Shown: positions 39,968 to 50,486, counted from the first letter of the stretch. The stretch is 64,000 nt of DNA from an uncultured Hyphomonas sp. (GCF_963677035.1 NZ_OY781472.1:3191658-3255657), one strand, 5' to 3'. Translations and numbers: made by a program. Notes: generated from the letters alone by a model not told the origin.

Positions 39968-41266
39968 ATGATCCCCCGTTATACCCGTCCCGAAATGGCA
40001 GCCATCTGGTCTCCTGAATCCCGCTTCGGCATCTGGCTCGAAATCGAGACCCTCGCCGCCGAAGCCATGGAAAACCTTGGCATCATCCCGGAAGGCACCT
40101 CGGCCACCGTCCGCGAGAAGGCCGCGTTCGAAGTGGACCGGATCGACGAGATCGAACGGGAAGTGAAACACGACGTCATCGCGTTCCTGACCAATGTCGC
40201 CGAACATGTGGGTGAACCTGCCCGCTTCCTGCACCTCGGCATGACCTCATCCGACGTGCTCGACACCTGCCTGAACGTGCAGATGGTGCGCGCCGCCGAC
40301 CTGTTGCTGACCGGCATCGACCGCGTGCTCGCGGCGCTGGAAAAGCGGGCCTTCGAACACAAGCTGACCCCGACCATCGGCCGCAGCCACGGCATCCATG
40401 CTGAGCCGACCACGTTCGGCGTCAAGCTGGCCACCTTCCATGCCGAATTCCAGCGCGCCCGCACGCGCCTGCTGATCGCCCGGGAAGAAGTCGCCACCTG
40501 CGCCATATCCGGCGCGGTCGGAACCTTCGCCAATATCGACCCGAAAATCGAAGCTCATGTCGCCGAAAAGCTGGGTCTCTCCATTGAGCCGGTGTCGACG
40601 CAGGTCATCCCGCGCGACCGCCATGCCATGTACTTCGCTGTGCTGGGCGTGATTGCGTCCTCCGTTGAACGCCTCGCCACGGAAGTGCGCCACCTTCAGC
40701 GCACGGAAGTGCTGGAAGCCGAAGAATACTTCTCGGCTGGCCAGAAAGGCTCCTCAGCCATGCCGCACAAGCGCAACCCGGTGCTGACCGAGAACCTGAC
40801 CGGCCTCGCCCGTCTCGTGCGCTCCGCCGTGACGCCGGCCCTCGAAAACGTGGCCCTCTGGCATGAGCGCGATATCTCGCACTCTTCCGTCGAGCGCGGC
40901 ATCGGCCCGGACGCCACCGTCCACCTCGACTTCGCCCTGCACCGCCTGGCCGGGGTCGTGGAAAATCTCGTCGTCTATCCGGAACGGATGCTGAAGACGC
41001 TGAACTCCATGGGCGGCCTGCACAATTCGCAGCGCATCCTGCTCGCCCTCGTCGAGGCCGGTAACAGCCGGGAAGATTCCTACCGCATGGTCCAGCGCAA
41101 TGCGATGAAGACCTGGGGCGGCGAAGGCCCGCTTCTGGAGCTGCTCCAGAAGGACGAGGACGTGATGGCGAAACTGACGAAGGAACAGCTCGAGGACCTC
41201 TTCGACCTCGAGTATCACTTCAAGCAGGTCGACACGATTTTCGAGCGCGTTTTCGGCCGCTCATAA
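39968..41266 (+). CDS. purB: Adenylosuccinate lyase
   Basis: 432 residues starting MIPRYTRPEMAAIWSPESRF, the conserved start. The frame is open far upstream but the extra 83 codons are not homologous. The fumarase/aspartase-superfamily signature GSSAMPHKRNP starts at residue 261, and TSSDVLDTCLNVQ is present. It acts twice in purine synthesis, on SAICAR and on adenylosuccinate. It converges on eda; the 41-base gap has a 5-bp CCAGT/ACTGG hairpin with no U tract. Confidence 0.96.
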   Translation: MIPRYTRPEMAAIWSPESRFGIWLEIETLAAEAMENLGIIPEGTSATVREKAAFEVDRIDEIEREVKHDVIAFLTNVAEHVGEPARFLHLGMTSSDVLDTCLNVQMVRAADLLLTGIDRVLAALEKRAFEHKLTPTIGRSHGIHAEPTTFGVKLATFHAEFQRARTRLLIAREEVATCAISGAVGTFANIDPKIEAHVAEKLGLSIEPVSTQVIPRDRHAMYFAVLGVIASSVERLATEVRHLQRTEVLEAEEYFSAGQKGSSAMPHKRNPVLTENLTGLARLVRSAVTPALENVALWHERDISHSSVERGIGPDATVHLDFALHRLAGVVENLVVYPERMLKTLNSMGGLHNSQRILLALVEAGNSREDSYRMVQRNAMKTWGGEGPLLELLQKDEDVMAKLTKEQLEDLFDLEYHFKQVDTIFERVFGRS

Positions 41267-41307
41267 TCATCTGCCAGTCCGCACTGGTCCGGCTAAGTCC
41301 GTTATCG

Positions 41308-41949
41308 TCATGAGCTGATCGCGCTAAGTGCCTCTCTGGCCTTGCGCGAGATGCCCGCCCAGTCGCCGGAATCGACGTCAGCCCGCGTCGCGATCCATGA
41401 TCCGCCCACCGCCAGAACGTTCGGCAAGGCGAGGTAATCATTGGCATCGCCAGCGCTGACTCCGCCGGTCGGCATGAACTGAATGTGCGGCAATGGCCCG
41501 GCGAGCGCCTTCAGCGCCGGAATGCCGCCAGCCACGCTGGCCGGGAAAAGCTTCAGCATTTCAAAGCCTTCCTCGTGGCGGCACATCGCTTCGCTGGCCG
41601 TCGCCACGCCTGGAATCATCAGCGGCTTATAATTGCCCAGCGCATTCAGCAGCCCGGGGCTCATCCCCGGAGAGACCAGGAAGTCCGCCCCGGCCTCCAC
41701 CGAATTGCTTACATCCTCCGCTGTCAGCACCGTCCCCGCCCCGACCTGCAATGCCGGCGCCGCCGCCTTCATCGCCGCAATCGCCCCAATCCCCGCCGGC
41801 GTCCGGAGCGTGACTTCTGCGATGGTCAAACCGCCATCCTGCAGTGCCTTCGCCAGCGGCGCGGCCTGGTCCACGGATCCGATCACCAGCACCGGCACGA
41901 CGGGTGCCTTTGCGGCCGCGCGCTTCAGCTCTGCGAGGGAAAAGGTCAT
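41308..41949 (-). CDS. eda: 2-dehydro-3-deoxy-6-phosphogluconate aldolase
   Basis: 213 residues, the same length class as E. coli Eda, and even the key residues align in number: Glu45 and Arg49 (AEVTLRT), Thr73 (GAGTVL) and the Schiff-base Lys133 (MLKLFPAS). It splits KDPG to pyruvate and glyceraldehyde 3-phosphate, the last Entner-Doudoroff step. It overlaps glk by four bases and ends the five-gene zwf-pgl-edd-glk-eda operon. Confidence 0.96.
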   Translation of the reverse strand: MTFSLAELKRAAAKAPVVPVLVIGSVDQAAPLAKALQDGGLTIAEVTLRTPAGIGAIAAMKAAAPALQVGAGTVLTAEDVSNSVEAGADFLVSPGMSPGLLNALGNYKPLMIPGVATASEAMCRHEEGFEMLKLFPASVAGGIPALKALAGPLPHIQFMPTGGVSAGDANDYLALPNVLAVGGSWIATRADVDSGDWAGISRKAREALSAISS

Positions 41950-42908
41950 GTCCGTAGCTCCTGGTCATAATAGGCTGCCGCGCCAATCAGCGGCGCGTGC
42001 GGGTCATGCATCAGCACAACCGGGCAATTCTCGAGAAAACCGCTCATCGGTCCCCGCTCCCGGAAGCGGGCAACCGCTTCTGGTGTTTTAAGAAAATCGA
42101 CAATCCGCTCCGTCACACCGCCCGCCAGCACGACGCCGCCCAATGCACCATTGGCCAGGGCGAGATCGCCCACAGCGCCCATCACCGTACAGGCGCGGAC
42201 GAGGATGAGCTGATAGAACATCTGATCGCCGTCATCTGCCCGCTTTCGCATTTCGGCAGGCGACAGATCCTCAACCGGACGGTCATACATCTCGCAGAAA
42301 GCTTCGTGCACCGGCGGCAGCCCCGTGCCGGACGATACAAGTTCATTCGACACGTATCCGAATTTCCGGAGCAGGATCTTGCTCAACTCGCATTCAAGAT
42401 CTGTGCGAGGGGCAAAGGCGATGTGCCCGCCTTCTCCGGTCAGCACGTGCCAATTACCGCAATCATGGAACAGTGTCGCGACACCGAAGCCGGTTCCCGG
42501 CCCTGCAACAATCTTCGGGGCTTCCGGTTCCGGCTCACCCGGCAGGATCGGTTCGAAATTGCTTTGCTCGAACTCGGGCACCGCACGCGCCATCGCGGTG
42601 AAATCATTGATGAGACGAACATCGTCGAAGCCGAACCCGGTCTGCAATTCTAGTTCGGAAACATGCCAGCCGCGATTGGTGAGCGTCACGCTGCCGTGCT
42701 GAACAGGGCCCGCCATGGCGAAACAAGCGCGATCGACGCCCGCATTCGTCCGATCCAGATAGGCACGCAACACATCGTCAAACCGGGCGAAATCATCGCC
42801 GGCAAATTTTTCGAAATGATCGGCGACAATCCTGCCGTCCTGCCGGCGGGCGATGGCGAAGCGGGCATGCGTTCCGCCGACATCCCCCACCAAAATACCT
42901 TCCTTCAA
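41946..42908 (-). CDS. glk: Glucokinase
   Basis: 320 residues of the E. coli-type glucokinase family. The phosphate loop GDVGGTHARFA is at residues 8-18, GPGTGFGVA is present and the catalytic Asp lies in INDFTAMARA. It phosphorylates intracellular glucose, feeding the Zwf step encoded upstream. It starts three bases after edd and overlaps eda by four. Confidence 0.95.
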   Translation of the reverse strand: MKEGILVGDVGGTHARFAIARRQDGRIVADHFEKFAGDDFARFDDVLRAYLDRTNAGVDRACFAMAGPVQHGSVTLTNRGWHVSELELQTGFGFDDVRLINDFTAMARAVPEFEQSNFEPILPGEPEPEAPKIVAGPGTGFGVATLFHDCGNWHVLTGEGGHIAFAPRTDLECELSKILLRKFGYVSNELVSSGTGLPPVHEAFCEMYDRPVEDLSPAEMRKRADDGDQMFYQLILVRACTVMGAVGDLALANGALGGVVLAGGVTERIVDFLKTPEAVARFRERGPMSGFLENCPVVLMHDPHAPLIGAAAYYDQELRT

Positions 42909-42911
42909 AGA

Positions 42912-44744
42912 TCAGTCCCCCTCGGCAACAAACGCGAACTGGCTGGCACCCGTATCCGCGGTTCCGCTCATCTGGCGGAAATATGAGAACATCTCGCGGC
43001 CCAGACCAACCGAGGACGTGTTTGGCCGGAACTCTGCCGGTTCGCGTGCCGCAAATTCGGCCGGATCGACTTTGATATCCAGCGTTCCACTTTCAGCGTC
43101 GAAAACGATCATGTCGCCATCACGGACGCGGGCGAGCGGGCCACCGCGGGCCGCTTCCGGGCTGACATGAATCGCCGATGGCACCTTACCGCTGGCACCG
43201 GACATACGGCCATCTGTCACCAGCGCCACCTTGAATCCCCTGTCCTGCAGCACTCCCAGCGGCGGCGACAGGCTATGAAGTTCCGGCATGCCATTTGCCG
43301 CCGGGCCCTGAAAGCGGACGACAGCGACAAAGTCCTGATCCAGGCGGCCCGCCTCGAAGGCTTCCTTCAGCGCCTCCTGGGAGTCGAACACCCTTGCCGG
43401 GGCCTCCAGCACCCGTTTCTCAGGTTTGACGGCAGAGACTTTGGAAACCCCGCGCCCCAGCGGACCCGTCATCAACCGAAGGCCGCCATCAGACGAGAAC
43501 GGATCACTGACAGGCCGGATGATGTCCAGGTCACCGCTTTCTTCCGGCGCCGGGCGCCATGCCACCTTGTCCCCCTCCAGGAACGGCTCGTGAGAATAGC
43601 CGGAGATGGGCCCGGCCACGCCCTGGGCGTCACCATTGAGCAGACCCGCCCCCAGCAATTCACGCACAACAAACCCCATGCCGCCCGCGGCGTGGAAATG
43701 ATTTACGTCTGCGGGGCCATTCGGATAGATCCGGGTCAACAGCGGGGTGACGCGGCTGATGTCTTCAAAGTCTTCCAGCGTCACGATGAACCCCGCCGCA
43801 GCGGCCATGGCCGGAATGTGGAGCGCATGATTGGTGGACCCGCCAGTCGCCATCAGCCCGACGATCCCGTTGACGAAAGAGCGCTCGTCCATGATTTCGC
43901 CCGCGGGCAAATAATTGTCTCCCTGCGCCGTGATCTCGGCCGCACGGTGCGCGGCTGCCTTTGTCAGCGCCGTACGAAGTGGCGTACCGGGGTTTGTGAA
44001 TGCCGCCCCCGGAAGGTGGAAGCCCATGACTTCCATAAGCATCTGATTGGAGTTGGCCGTTCCATAGAATGTGCAGGTGCCCTGCGTGTGGTAACTTTTG
44101 GCCTCGGCTTCCAGCAACGCGCTGCGGTCTACTTTCCCTTCGGCGAACAATTGCCGGATACGGACTTTCTCAGGGTTCGGAAGGCCCGACGGCATTGGTC
44201 CGGCGGGCACGAATATAGAAGGAATCCAGCCAAAGCGTAGCGCCGCGATGACAAGGCCTGGAACGATCTTGTCACAGACCCCGAGATGCAGGGCCGCGTC
44301 GAACACATCATGACTGAGGCCCACCGCAGATGCCATGGCGATGACATCCCGCGAAAACAGCGATAGCTCCATGCCCTGCTGGCCTTGCGTGACCCCATCG
44401 CACATGGCTGGAACACCGCCAGCCACCTGGGCCACCGCATTCACCTCGCGCGCGCCTTCGCGGATCAGTTCCGGATAGTGCTCGAACGGCGCATGCGCCG
44501 ACAGCATATCATTGTAGGCCGTAATGATGCCGATGTTCGGCCAGCCCGCACCAAGAAGATGGGTCTTTTCTATCACGGCGCACCCTGCCGAGGCGTGCGC
44601 CAGATTGCCTTCTGTCAGGCGCTGGCGGGCAAACCCTTTCGGGCGCCGTGAACGGATCATTTCGAGATAGGCGGCGCGTGGCTCTGCCGATCTCAGACGA
44701 ATGCGTTCTGTCACTTCGGCGATTTTGGGATGCAGTTTGGTCAT
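42912..44744 (-). CDS. edd: Phosphogluconate dehydratase
   Basis: 610 residues of the IlvD/Edd family. The [4Fe-4S] cysteines are in [20 protein letters not shown] and in [11 protein letters not shown], with a further Cys in [13 protein letters not shown]. It converts 6-phosphogluconate to KDPG. The length and the [14 protein letters not shown] version indicate Edd rather than dihydroxyacid dehydratase, as does the operon. It starts one base after the pgl stop codon begins. Confidence 0.96.
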   Translation of the reverse strand: MTKLHPKIAEVTERIRLRSAEPRAAYLEMIRSRRPKGFARQRLTEGNLAHASAGCAVIEKTHLLGAGWPNIGIITAYNDMLSAHAPFEHYPELIREGAREVNAVAQVAGGVPAMCDGVTQGQQGMELSLFSRDVIAMASAVGLSHDVFDAALHLGVCDKIVPGLVIAALRFGWIPSIFVPAGPMPSGLPNPEKVRIRQLFAEGKVDRSALLEAEAKSYHTQGTCTFYGTANSNQMLMEVMGFHLPGAAFTNPGTPLRTALTKAAAHRAAEITAQGDNYLPAGEIMDERSFVNGIVGLMATGGSTNHALHIPAMAAAAGFIVTLEDFEDISRVTPLLTRIYPNGPADVNHFHAAGGMGFVVRELLGAGLLNGDAQGVAGPISGYSHEPFLEGDKVAWRPAPEESGDLDIIRPVSDPFSSDGGLRLMTGPLGRGVSKVSAVKPEKRVLEAPARVFDSQEALKEAFEAGRLDQDFVAVVRFQGPAANGMPELHSLSPPLGVLQDRGFKVALVTDGRMSGASGKVPSAIHVSPEAARGGPLARVRDGDMIVFDAESGTLDIKVDPAEFAAREPAEFRPNTSSVGLGREMFSYFRQMSGTADTGASQFAFVAEGD

Positions 44745-45455
44745 CTAGGGTGCCCATATGATTGTGAGACGCGGACCGAGTTTATCGATGGCGTAACGGA
44801 CCGGCATATCGAGCGGATCTGACACGAGCGCGCGCTCCAGAATGTCCAGCTTCTCATCACCGAACAGCAACATCAACGCCATCCGCGCGGACGTGACTGC
44901 AGGGCCGGTCAGTGTCAGCCGTTGTGTATTCAACCCCGCACCAGGGCAACCGGTTGCATCGATCGCTGCAATTGTTTCATCCTTCGCAGGCGCCAGCGCG
45001 GCTTCCAGTCCTTTGGAACCGGGGAACCAACTCGCCGTGTGTCCGTCGCCGCCCATGCCGAGCAACAGCACATCTGCCGGCGCGCAATGAGGTGCATAAG
45101 CTGCGTTTCTGTCCGCCACCGCTTCGCCGGGTTGCGATACGGCAGTCTTCATCGGGATGAGCCCTGCCGCCCCCGCACGCCCGTTCAGCAGACGTGTCCG
45201 GACCAGCGCTTCATTGGAAAAGTCATGGTCCAACGGCACCCAGCGTTCATCGACAAGGCCGACACTCACACACTCCCATGGCAGGTCCCAGCCTGAGAGG
45301 CGGTCGAACAACGGCCCCGGTGTAGAGCCGCCGGACGTCATGAAATCCGCTCGCCCCCGGTCAGTGATGACACGCTCCAGCCCTCCTGCAACGAATTTTG
45401 CGGCGAAATCCAGCGCAGCATCACGCGTATCGAAACGGGCCAGTTCGTGTTTCAT
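44745..45455 (-). CDS. pgl: 6-phosphogluconolactonase
   Basis: 236 residues from MKHELARFDTRDAALDFAA; a 12-codon upstream extension would overlap zwf and looks spurious. It has the glucosamine-6-phosphate isomerase-like fold with SGGSTPGPLFDRLS, DERWVPLDHDFSNE and LLGMGGDGHTASWFPG. It hydrolyses 6-phosphogluconolactone between Zwf and Edd. Four bases after zwf, immediately before edd. Confidence 0.95.
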   Translation of the reverse strand: MKHELARFDTRDAALDFAAKFVAGGLERVITDRGRADFMTSGGSTPGPLFDRLSGWDLPWECVSVGLVDERWVPLDHDFSNEALVRTRLLNGRAGAAGLIPMKTAVSQPGEAVADRNAAYAPHCAPADVLLLGMGGDGHTASWFPGSKGLEAALAPAKDETIAAIDATGCPGAGLNTQRLTLTGPAVTSARMALMLLFGDEKLDILERALVSDPLDMPVRYAIDKLGPRLTIIWAP

Positions 45456-45459
45456 CCGT

Positions 45460-46929
45460 CTACAACCCTTCCCACCAGGCCCGGTCGTCACGATCCATCA
45501 GCATGGCTGCGGCCAATGGGCCATCGCTCCCGGCCGGATAAGGCTCCGGCGCATCACCGGCCTGTTCCCAGGCTTCAATAAGAGTGTCGACCCAGGCCCA
45601 GGCCGCTTCAACTTCATCCTTGCGCATGAACAGGGACAGGTTACCGCGTACCACATCCATCAGCAGGCGCTCATAGGCATCGGGATAGCGCACCGTAAAG
45701 CTCTCAGCATAGGAGAGGTTCAGCGGCATGGATTTGACGCGCAGGCCGCCGGGGCCGGGCTCCTTGATCTGCACGAACAGACGCACGCCTTCGTCCGGCT
45801 GCAAGCGGATCACCAGCCTGTTCGCCATGTCATTGCCTTCACCAAACAAGGAATGCGGCGTCTTCTTGAACTGGATCACGATGTCGGAATGGCGATGCGA
45901 CATGCGTTTGCCAGTGCGCAGATAGAAAGGCACACCGGCCCATCGCCAATTGTCGATACTGGCCTTGATCGCTACAAAGGTCTCGGTATGGCTCTTGTCT
46001 TCGCCGGACAGCTCATCCGCATAACCCCGGACAGCTGCTCCGTCTTTCATGCCTGCCTTGTACTGGCCGCGCACGGTCTGCTTTTTCGCCGCCTCTCCGT
46101 GAATCGGCATCAGCGCATTGAGCACCTTGATCTTCTCGGTGCGGACGTCGTCGTCCTCCAGCTGGTTCGGCGGCTCCATCGCCGTGAGGCAGAGCAGCTG
46201 CAGCATATGGTTCTGCACCATGTCCCGCAGCGCGCCAGAACGGTCATAGTAATCGGCACGCCCTTCCAGGCCGAGGTCCTCGGCGACCGTGATCTGGACG
46301 TGATCAATATAATTTCGGGACCAGAGCGGCTCGAACAGGATGTTTCCGAAACGCAAAACCATCAGGTTCTGGACGGTTTCCTTGCCGAGATAATGGTCAA
46401 TACGGAACACTTGGCGCTCGGAGAATACGGCGCCGACCCCATCATTGATCGCTCTTGCCGATTCGAGATCTGTGCCGATTGGCTTCTCAAGGACAACGCG
46501 GGTGTTGCCTTCCGCCAGGCCTTCCCGGCCGAGCGCATCGCAGATGGCGACGTACAGGCTGGGCGCTGTCGCCAGATAGAAGACGCAGGCCCGCTCGCCA
46601 TCCATGGTCAGCTTGGATTTCAGCGCCGGCCAGTCGGCTTTGGCATTGGTCGCGTCAATCGAGACGTAGTGGATCAGTTTCTCGAACTTCTTCCATTCCT
46701 TGTCGTCCCAGTTTTCGCCTGTCGCCTTCTCACAGGCCTCTCGCGCCATTGCACGATAGGCCTTGTCATCAAGATCGGACCGGGCCGTTCCGACAATCGC
46801 ACTGTTCTCAGGAATCTGCCCATCGAGCCACCTGTGGAAGAGCGCCGGCAGGAGCTTGCGCCGGGACAGGTCCCCCGTTCCCCCGAAAATGACAATGTCG
46901 AAGGGATCAACCGGTATAAATTTGGCCAT
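45460..46929 (-). CDS. zwf: Glucose-6-phosphate 1-dehydrogenase
   Basis: 489 residues. It has the NADP Rossmann motif GGTGDLSRRKL near residue 16 and the active-site signature RIDHYLGKETVQN with the catalytic His. It oxidises glucose 6-phosphate to the lactone, the entry step for the Entner-Doudoroff route. AAAGGAGCG precedes the ATG. Heads the zwf-pgl-edd-glk-eda operon; the GH13 gene lies upstream on the same strand with a 284-base gap. Confidence 0.97.
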   Translation of the reverse strand: MAKFIPVDPFDIVIFGGTGDLSRRKLLPALFHRWLDGQIPENSAIVGTARSDLDDKAYRAMAREACEKATGENWDDKEWKKFEKLIHYVSIDATNAKADWPALKSKLTMDGERACVFYLATAPSLYVAICDALGREGLAEGNTRVVLEKPIGTDLESARAINDGVGAVFSERQVFRIDHYLGKETVQNLMVLRFGNILFEPLWSRNYIDHVQITVAEDLGLEGRADYYDRSGALRDMVQNHMLQLLCLTAMEPPNQLEDDDVRTEKIKVLNALMPIHGEAAKKQTVRGQYKAGMKDGAAVRGYADELSGEDKSHTETFVAIKASIDNWRWAGVPFYLRTGKRMSHRHSDIVIQFKKTPHSLFGEGNDMANRLVIRLQPDEGVRLFVQIKEPGPGGLRVKSMPLNLSYAESFTVRYPDAYERLLMDVVRGNLSLFMRKDEVEAAWAWVDTLIEAWEQAGDAPEPYPAGSDGPLAAAMLMDRDDRAWWEGL

Positions 46930-47213
46930 GTCGCGCTCCTTTCACGCGGATACTCGGTATTCTTGTTAGTGCATTCCGGAAGAGCTGAAAAATTTTGGGG
47001 CGAGGTTTCTCCCACGATCCCTCATTCGCCCAATCTTTCAGTAGCTTTGCACGCAAACACCCCCGATGACGACATGCAGATTCCTGCAGGAAAGCGATAT
47101 TTGTGACACCAGCCGGGACCTCATTCGACTCGCGCCAGCATCTATTACAACGTTGTCTTTTTCTTTACTAGCGGACGGACACCCATGATGACAAGCAGAA
47201 CTCGCGTGAGGTG
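46930..47213 (-). promoter_or_regulatory. zwf upstream region with several palindromes
   Basis: The 284-base gap has no gene. It contains a perfect 12-bp palindrome TTCCTGCAGGAA (47081-47092), TTTGC-AC-GCAAA (47046-47057) of the LacI-operator kind, and ACAACGTTGT (47147-47156). A GACACC/GGTGTC inverted repeat just after the GH13 stop may be a weak hairpin. A candidate zwf promoter is TTTTCA-17-TAACAA, too weak to trust. Sugar-responsive control is inference. Confidence 0.35.
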
Positions 47214-48818
47214 TCAGTGTTTCAGGATCACAAATGAATAAGGCGGCAAAGCTCTGCCCGGCGGCTGATCCACCCCTTCCGACTGAATCAGGACAGTGCC
47301 GTCCAGATGCGCCGCCTCCGGGATCTCAACAGGCGACGCACCGAGATTGAACAGACACGTCACCGTTTCCGCCCCGGAGGCACGGATCATGATGAGCAAC
47401 GGCTCCAGGCTTTCGACAAAAGAGACATCCCCCCATTTCAGGGCCGGGCTCCCCTTGCGGATATCCAGTAATCTGCGCGTGAAGTTCAACACCGATTCCG
47501 GGTCGTCCTCCTGCACGCCCACTGACAGGCCGGGATGGTCAGCGCCCACCGGCAACCAGGGCTTCACCTGCGAGAACCCAGCGTTCGGGGCATTTGCATC
47601 CCAGGGCATCGGGGTGCGCGCACCGTCGCGCCCCAGCGTGCGGGGCCAGTTCGCGATGGCTTCCGGATCCTGCAGCGCCTCGAACGGCACATCCACCTGC
47701 GTCAGGCCCAGCTCCTCCCCCTGATACAGGATCGGATTTCCCCGCAGGCAAAGCAGCAGCGCGTTTGTGAGTTTTGCAAACCGGGGCCTGTCCGGCCCAT
47801 CATACCATCGGCTGACGCAGCGCGGCGCGTCATGGTTCGAAAACTCCCAGGACGGCCAGCCCTCTTCCAGTGATCCGGTCCAGTTGCCTTGTGACCTGCG
47901 AACCCGTTTGGCCGACAATGTCGACGCATACAGGAAATCGAAGCTGTAGGCGGCGGTCAGCCGGTCATCCCCCCGCGTATAGGACCGCATTGTTGGCAAG
48001 GGGTTGTCACTTGCGACTTCGGCAACGGTATAGCGGTCACCATATTCGTCTGTCAGTTCGCGAACCCGCTTCAGGAACTCCGGAACCTCCGGCTGGGACT
48101 GGTTATACTCCCGCCTCTGCAGATCAAACGGACGGGTGATCGTCCGGCCCGCCGGATCCCAGGGCGGATTGTCCCGGAATGCCTGGTCGTGCATGGCAAA
48201 GTTGATTGCATCCAGGCGGAAGCCGTCGACGCCGCGGTCCAGCCAGAAACGCGCTGTCGCCAGCAAGGCATCCTGAACGTCCGGATTGTGTACATTCAGC
48301 TGCGGCTGCCCGGGCAGAAAATTGTGCATGAAATATTGCTGACGCCGGGCATCCCATGTCCACGCGGCGCCACCGAATACAGCCTGCCAGTTATTCGGCG
48401 GTGTCCCGTCCGGTTTCGGATCCTGCCACACATACCAGTCTGCCTTCGGATTATTCCGGCTCTGGCGGGATTCCGTGAACCAGACATGTTCATCCGATGT
48501 GTGGGCATAGACCTGATCGATAATCACCTTCAGCCCATGCCCGTGCGCACGGTCCAGAAGCTGATCAAAGTCCTCCAAGGTGCCGAAGATCGGGTCGACG
48601 GCACAATAATCTGAGACATCGTAGCCGAAATCCTTCATCGGCGACGCGAAGAAGGGGGAGATCCAGATACCGTCCACACCGAGCGAAGCGATATAGTCCA
48701 GTTTCTGCGTAATCCCCGGCAGATCGCCGATGCCATCCCCATTGGTATCGAGATAGGAACGCGGATAAATCTGGTACAGGACAGCTCCGCGCCACCAGGG
48801 GCGTTCTGACTCGCTCAT
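47214..48818 (-). CDS. GH13 alpha-glucosidase (oligo-1,6-glucosidase type)
   Basis: 534 residues. It opens WWRGAVLYQIYPRSYLDTNGDG, the classic alpha-glucosidase start, with the nucleophile Asp203 in GVDGFRLDAIN, acid/base Glu267 in TVAEVAS and transition-state Asp330 in FSNHD. No signal peptide, so it is probably cytoplasmic or exported another way. It likely frees glucose from short alpha-glucosides for Glk and Zwf encoded downstream. Its start overlaps the GMC oxidoreductase stop by four bases. Exact linkage specificity cannot be read from the sequence. Confidence 0.93.
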   Translation of the reverse strand: MSESERPWWRGAVLYQIYPRSYLDTNGDGIGDLPGITQKLDYIASLGVDGIWISPFFASPMKDFGYDVSDYCAVDPIFGTLEDFDQLLDRAHGHGLKVIIDQVYAHTSDEHVWFTESRQSRNNPKADWYVWQDPKPDGTPPNNWQAVFGGAAWTWDARRQQYFMHNFLPGQPQLNVHNPDVQDALLATARFWLDRGVDGFRLDAINFAMHDQAFRDNPPWDPAGRTITRPFDLQRREYNQSQPEVPEFLKRVRELTDEYGDRYTVAEVASDNPLPTMRSYTRGDDRLTAAYSFDFLYASTLSAKRVRRSQGNWTGSLEEGWPSWEFSNHDAPRCVSRWYDGPDRPRFAKLTNALLLCLRGNPILYQGEELGLTQVDVPFEALQDPEAIANWPRTLGRDGARTPMPWDANAPNAGFSQVKPWLPVGADHPGLSVGVQEDDPESVLNFTRRLLDIRKGSPALKWGDVSFVESLEPLLIMIRASGAETVTCLFNLGASPVEIPEAAHLDGTVLIQSEGVDQPPGRALPPYSFVILKH

Positions 48819-50431
48819 GCCGTCATCTCCCGGGCGACCTTGTCTGCAATCATGATGGTTGGCGTATTTGTATTGCCGGACGTGATCGTGGGCATGACCG
48901 ATGCGTCGATCACGCGGAGGCCCTCCACGCCGGCGACACGCAAATCCTTGTCCACCACAGCCATTGAGTCATCCCGACGGCCCATTTTTGCTGTCCCGAC
49001 GGGATGAAATATTGTCGTTCCGATGTCTCCGGCCGCCTGGGCCAGCGCCGCATCGTCATCGCCTACCAAGGGACCGGGCAGGAACTCTTCCGGATGAAAC
49101 GGCGCCATCGCCGCCTGCCGCATCAGTTTCCGCGTGACCCGGATGGCGTCCGCCGCAACCTTCCGGTCCTCTTCAGTAGACAGATAACCGGGCGCGATCA
49201 CAGGCTTTGCCGCCGGATCGGCCGATGAGATCCGGACCTCCCCCCTCGACGTTGGCCGCAAATTGCAGGCACTGACCGTGATGGCCGGAAACCGGTGCAG
49301 CGGGTCGCCGAATTTGTCGAGCGAAAGCGGCTGGACGTGGAATTCGATATTTGCCCGCGCCTGCTCTGCGTCAGAGCGCATGAAAATGCCCAGCTGCGAC
49401 GGCGCCATGGTGAGAGGGCCCCGCCGGCGCAAAGCATAGTCCAGCCCCATCAGCCCTCGCCGGAACAGGTTGTGATAGGTCTCATTCAGCGTCCGCGCGC
49501 CTGTGACCCTGTAAATCGCGCGCTGTTGCAAATGATCCTGAAGGTTCCGGCCAACGCCCGGCCGGTCAAGCTGCACCGCAACGCCCGCCTCCTTCAGAAC
49601 GTCTCCCGGCCCGATGCCGGAGCGCTGGAGAACCTGCACCGACCCGATCGCACCGGCGCAGAGGATAACCTCACCCCTGCAATGCGCCCGCCGCCGCTGG
49701 CCGTCCTGCAGGAAATCAACTCCCACAGCCCGGCCATCTTCCAGAACCAGTCTGTCCGTCAGGCACCCGGTCTCAACACGCAGGTTCTGCCGCGTCAGGG
49801 CTGGCTTCAGGAACCCCCGTGCCGCAGACCAGCGCAGGCCCTTCTTCTGGTTCACATGAAAATAGGAGGAGCCTTCATTGTTCCCGGTATTGAAATCATC
49901 AACCGGCTCAACGCCCATCTCCCGCGCCGCCTCGCGAACTTTGTCCAGAATGTTCCAGCGCACACGGGGCGCCTCGACGCGCCACTCTCCCCCCGTACCG
50001 TGCGCGTCGCTCTCGCCCAGAAAGTGATCTTCGATCCGGCGGAACACCGGTAGGACATCGTCCCAGCCCCAGCCCGGCAGGCCAAGACTTTTCCAATGGT
50101 CATAATCCCCTGCCTGTCCGCGCATGGAGATCATGGCGTTGATGGCAGATGACCCCCCCAGCACCTTTCCGCGCGGATAGTTCAGTTTCCGTCCGTTGAG
50201 GCCCGGTTCCGTTACCGTCTCGAACATCCAGTCGGATCGCGGATTCCCGATGGCAAACAAATACCCCACCGGGATGTGGAACCAGATCCAGTTGTCCTGT
50301 CCGCCCGCTTCCAGCACCAGCACGCGCCGCTTGCCGGATTCCGAGAGCCGGTTGGCCACGACGCATCCGGCTGAGCCTGCGCCCACAATGATGTAGTCGT
50401 ACTCGCCGTCCAGATCCGCCGAACCGTTCAA
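48815..50431 (-). CDS. GMC-family FAD-dependent oxidoreductase (choline/alcohol dehydrogenase-like)
   Basis: 538 residues. It has the FAD-binding motif VGAGSAGCVVANRLSE near residue 16, GGSSAINAMISMRG (GMC signature 1), and GAIGSVQVLQRSGIGP (signature 2). The catalytic HPVGTAKMG and the C-terminal SGNTNTPTIMIADK Asn motif are present. It oxidises an alcohol, and the substrate is unknown: choline, glycol or sugar-alcohol are all possible. Coupled to the GH13 gene, which hints at a role in sugar or alcohol use. Confidence 0.88.
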   Translation of the reverse strand: MNGSADLDGEYDYIIVGAGSAGCVVANRLSESGKRRVLVLEAGGQDNWIWFHIPVGYLFAIGNPRSDWMFETVTEPGLNGRKLNYPRGKVLGGSSAINAMISMRGQAGDYDHWKSLGLPGWGWDDVLPVFRRIEDHFLGESDAHGTGGEWRVEAPRVRWNILDKVREAAREMGVEPVDDFNTGNNEGSSYFHVNQKKGLRWSAARGFLKPALTRQNLRVETGCLTDRLVLEDGRAVGVDFLQDGQRRRAHCRGEVILCAGAIGSVQVLQRSGIGPGDVLKEAGVAVQLDRPGVGRNLQDHLQQRAIYRVTGARTLNETYHNLFRRGLMGLDYALRRRGPLTMAPSQLGIFMRSDAEQARANIEFHVQPLSLDKFGDPLHRFPAITVSACNLRPTSRGEVRISSADPAAKPVIAPGYLSTEEDRKVAADAIRVTRKLMRQAAMAPFHPEEFLPGPLVGDDDAALAQAAGDIGTTIFHPVGTAKMGRRDDSMAVVDKDLRVAGVEGLRVIDASVMPTITSGNTNTPTIMIADKVAREMTA

Positions 50432-50486
50432 CTGCGCCTCCCGATGTGGAGACCATTAGGCCGCATGGGCCGGGCGGCGTCCACCC

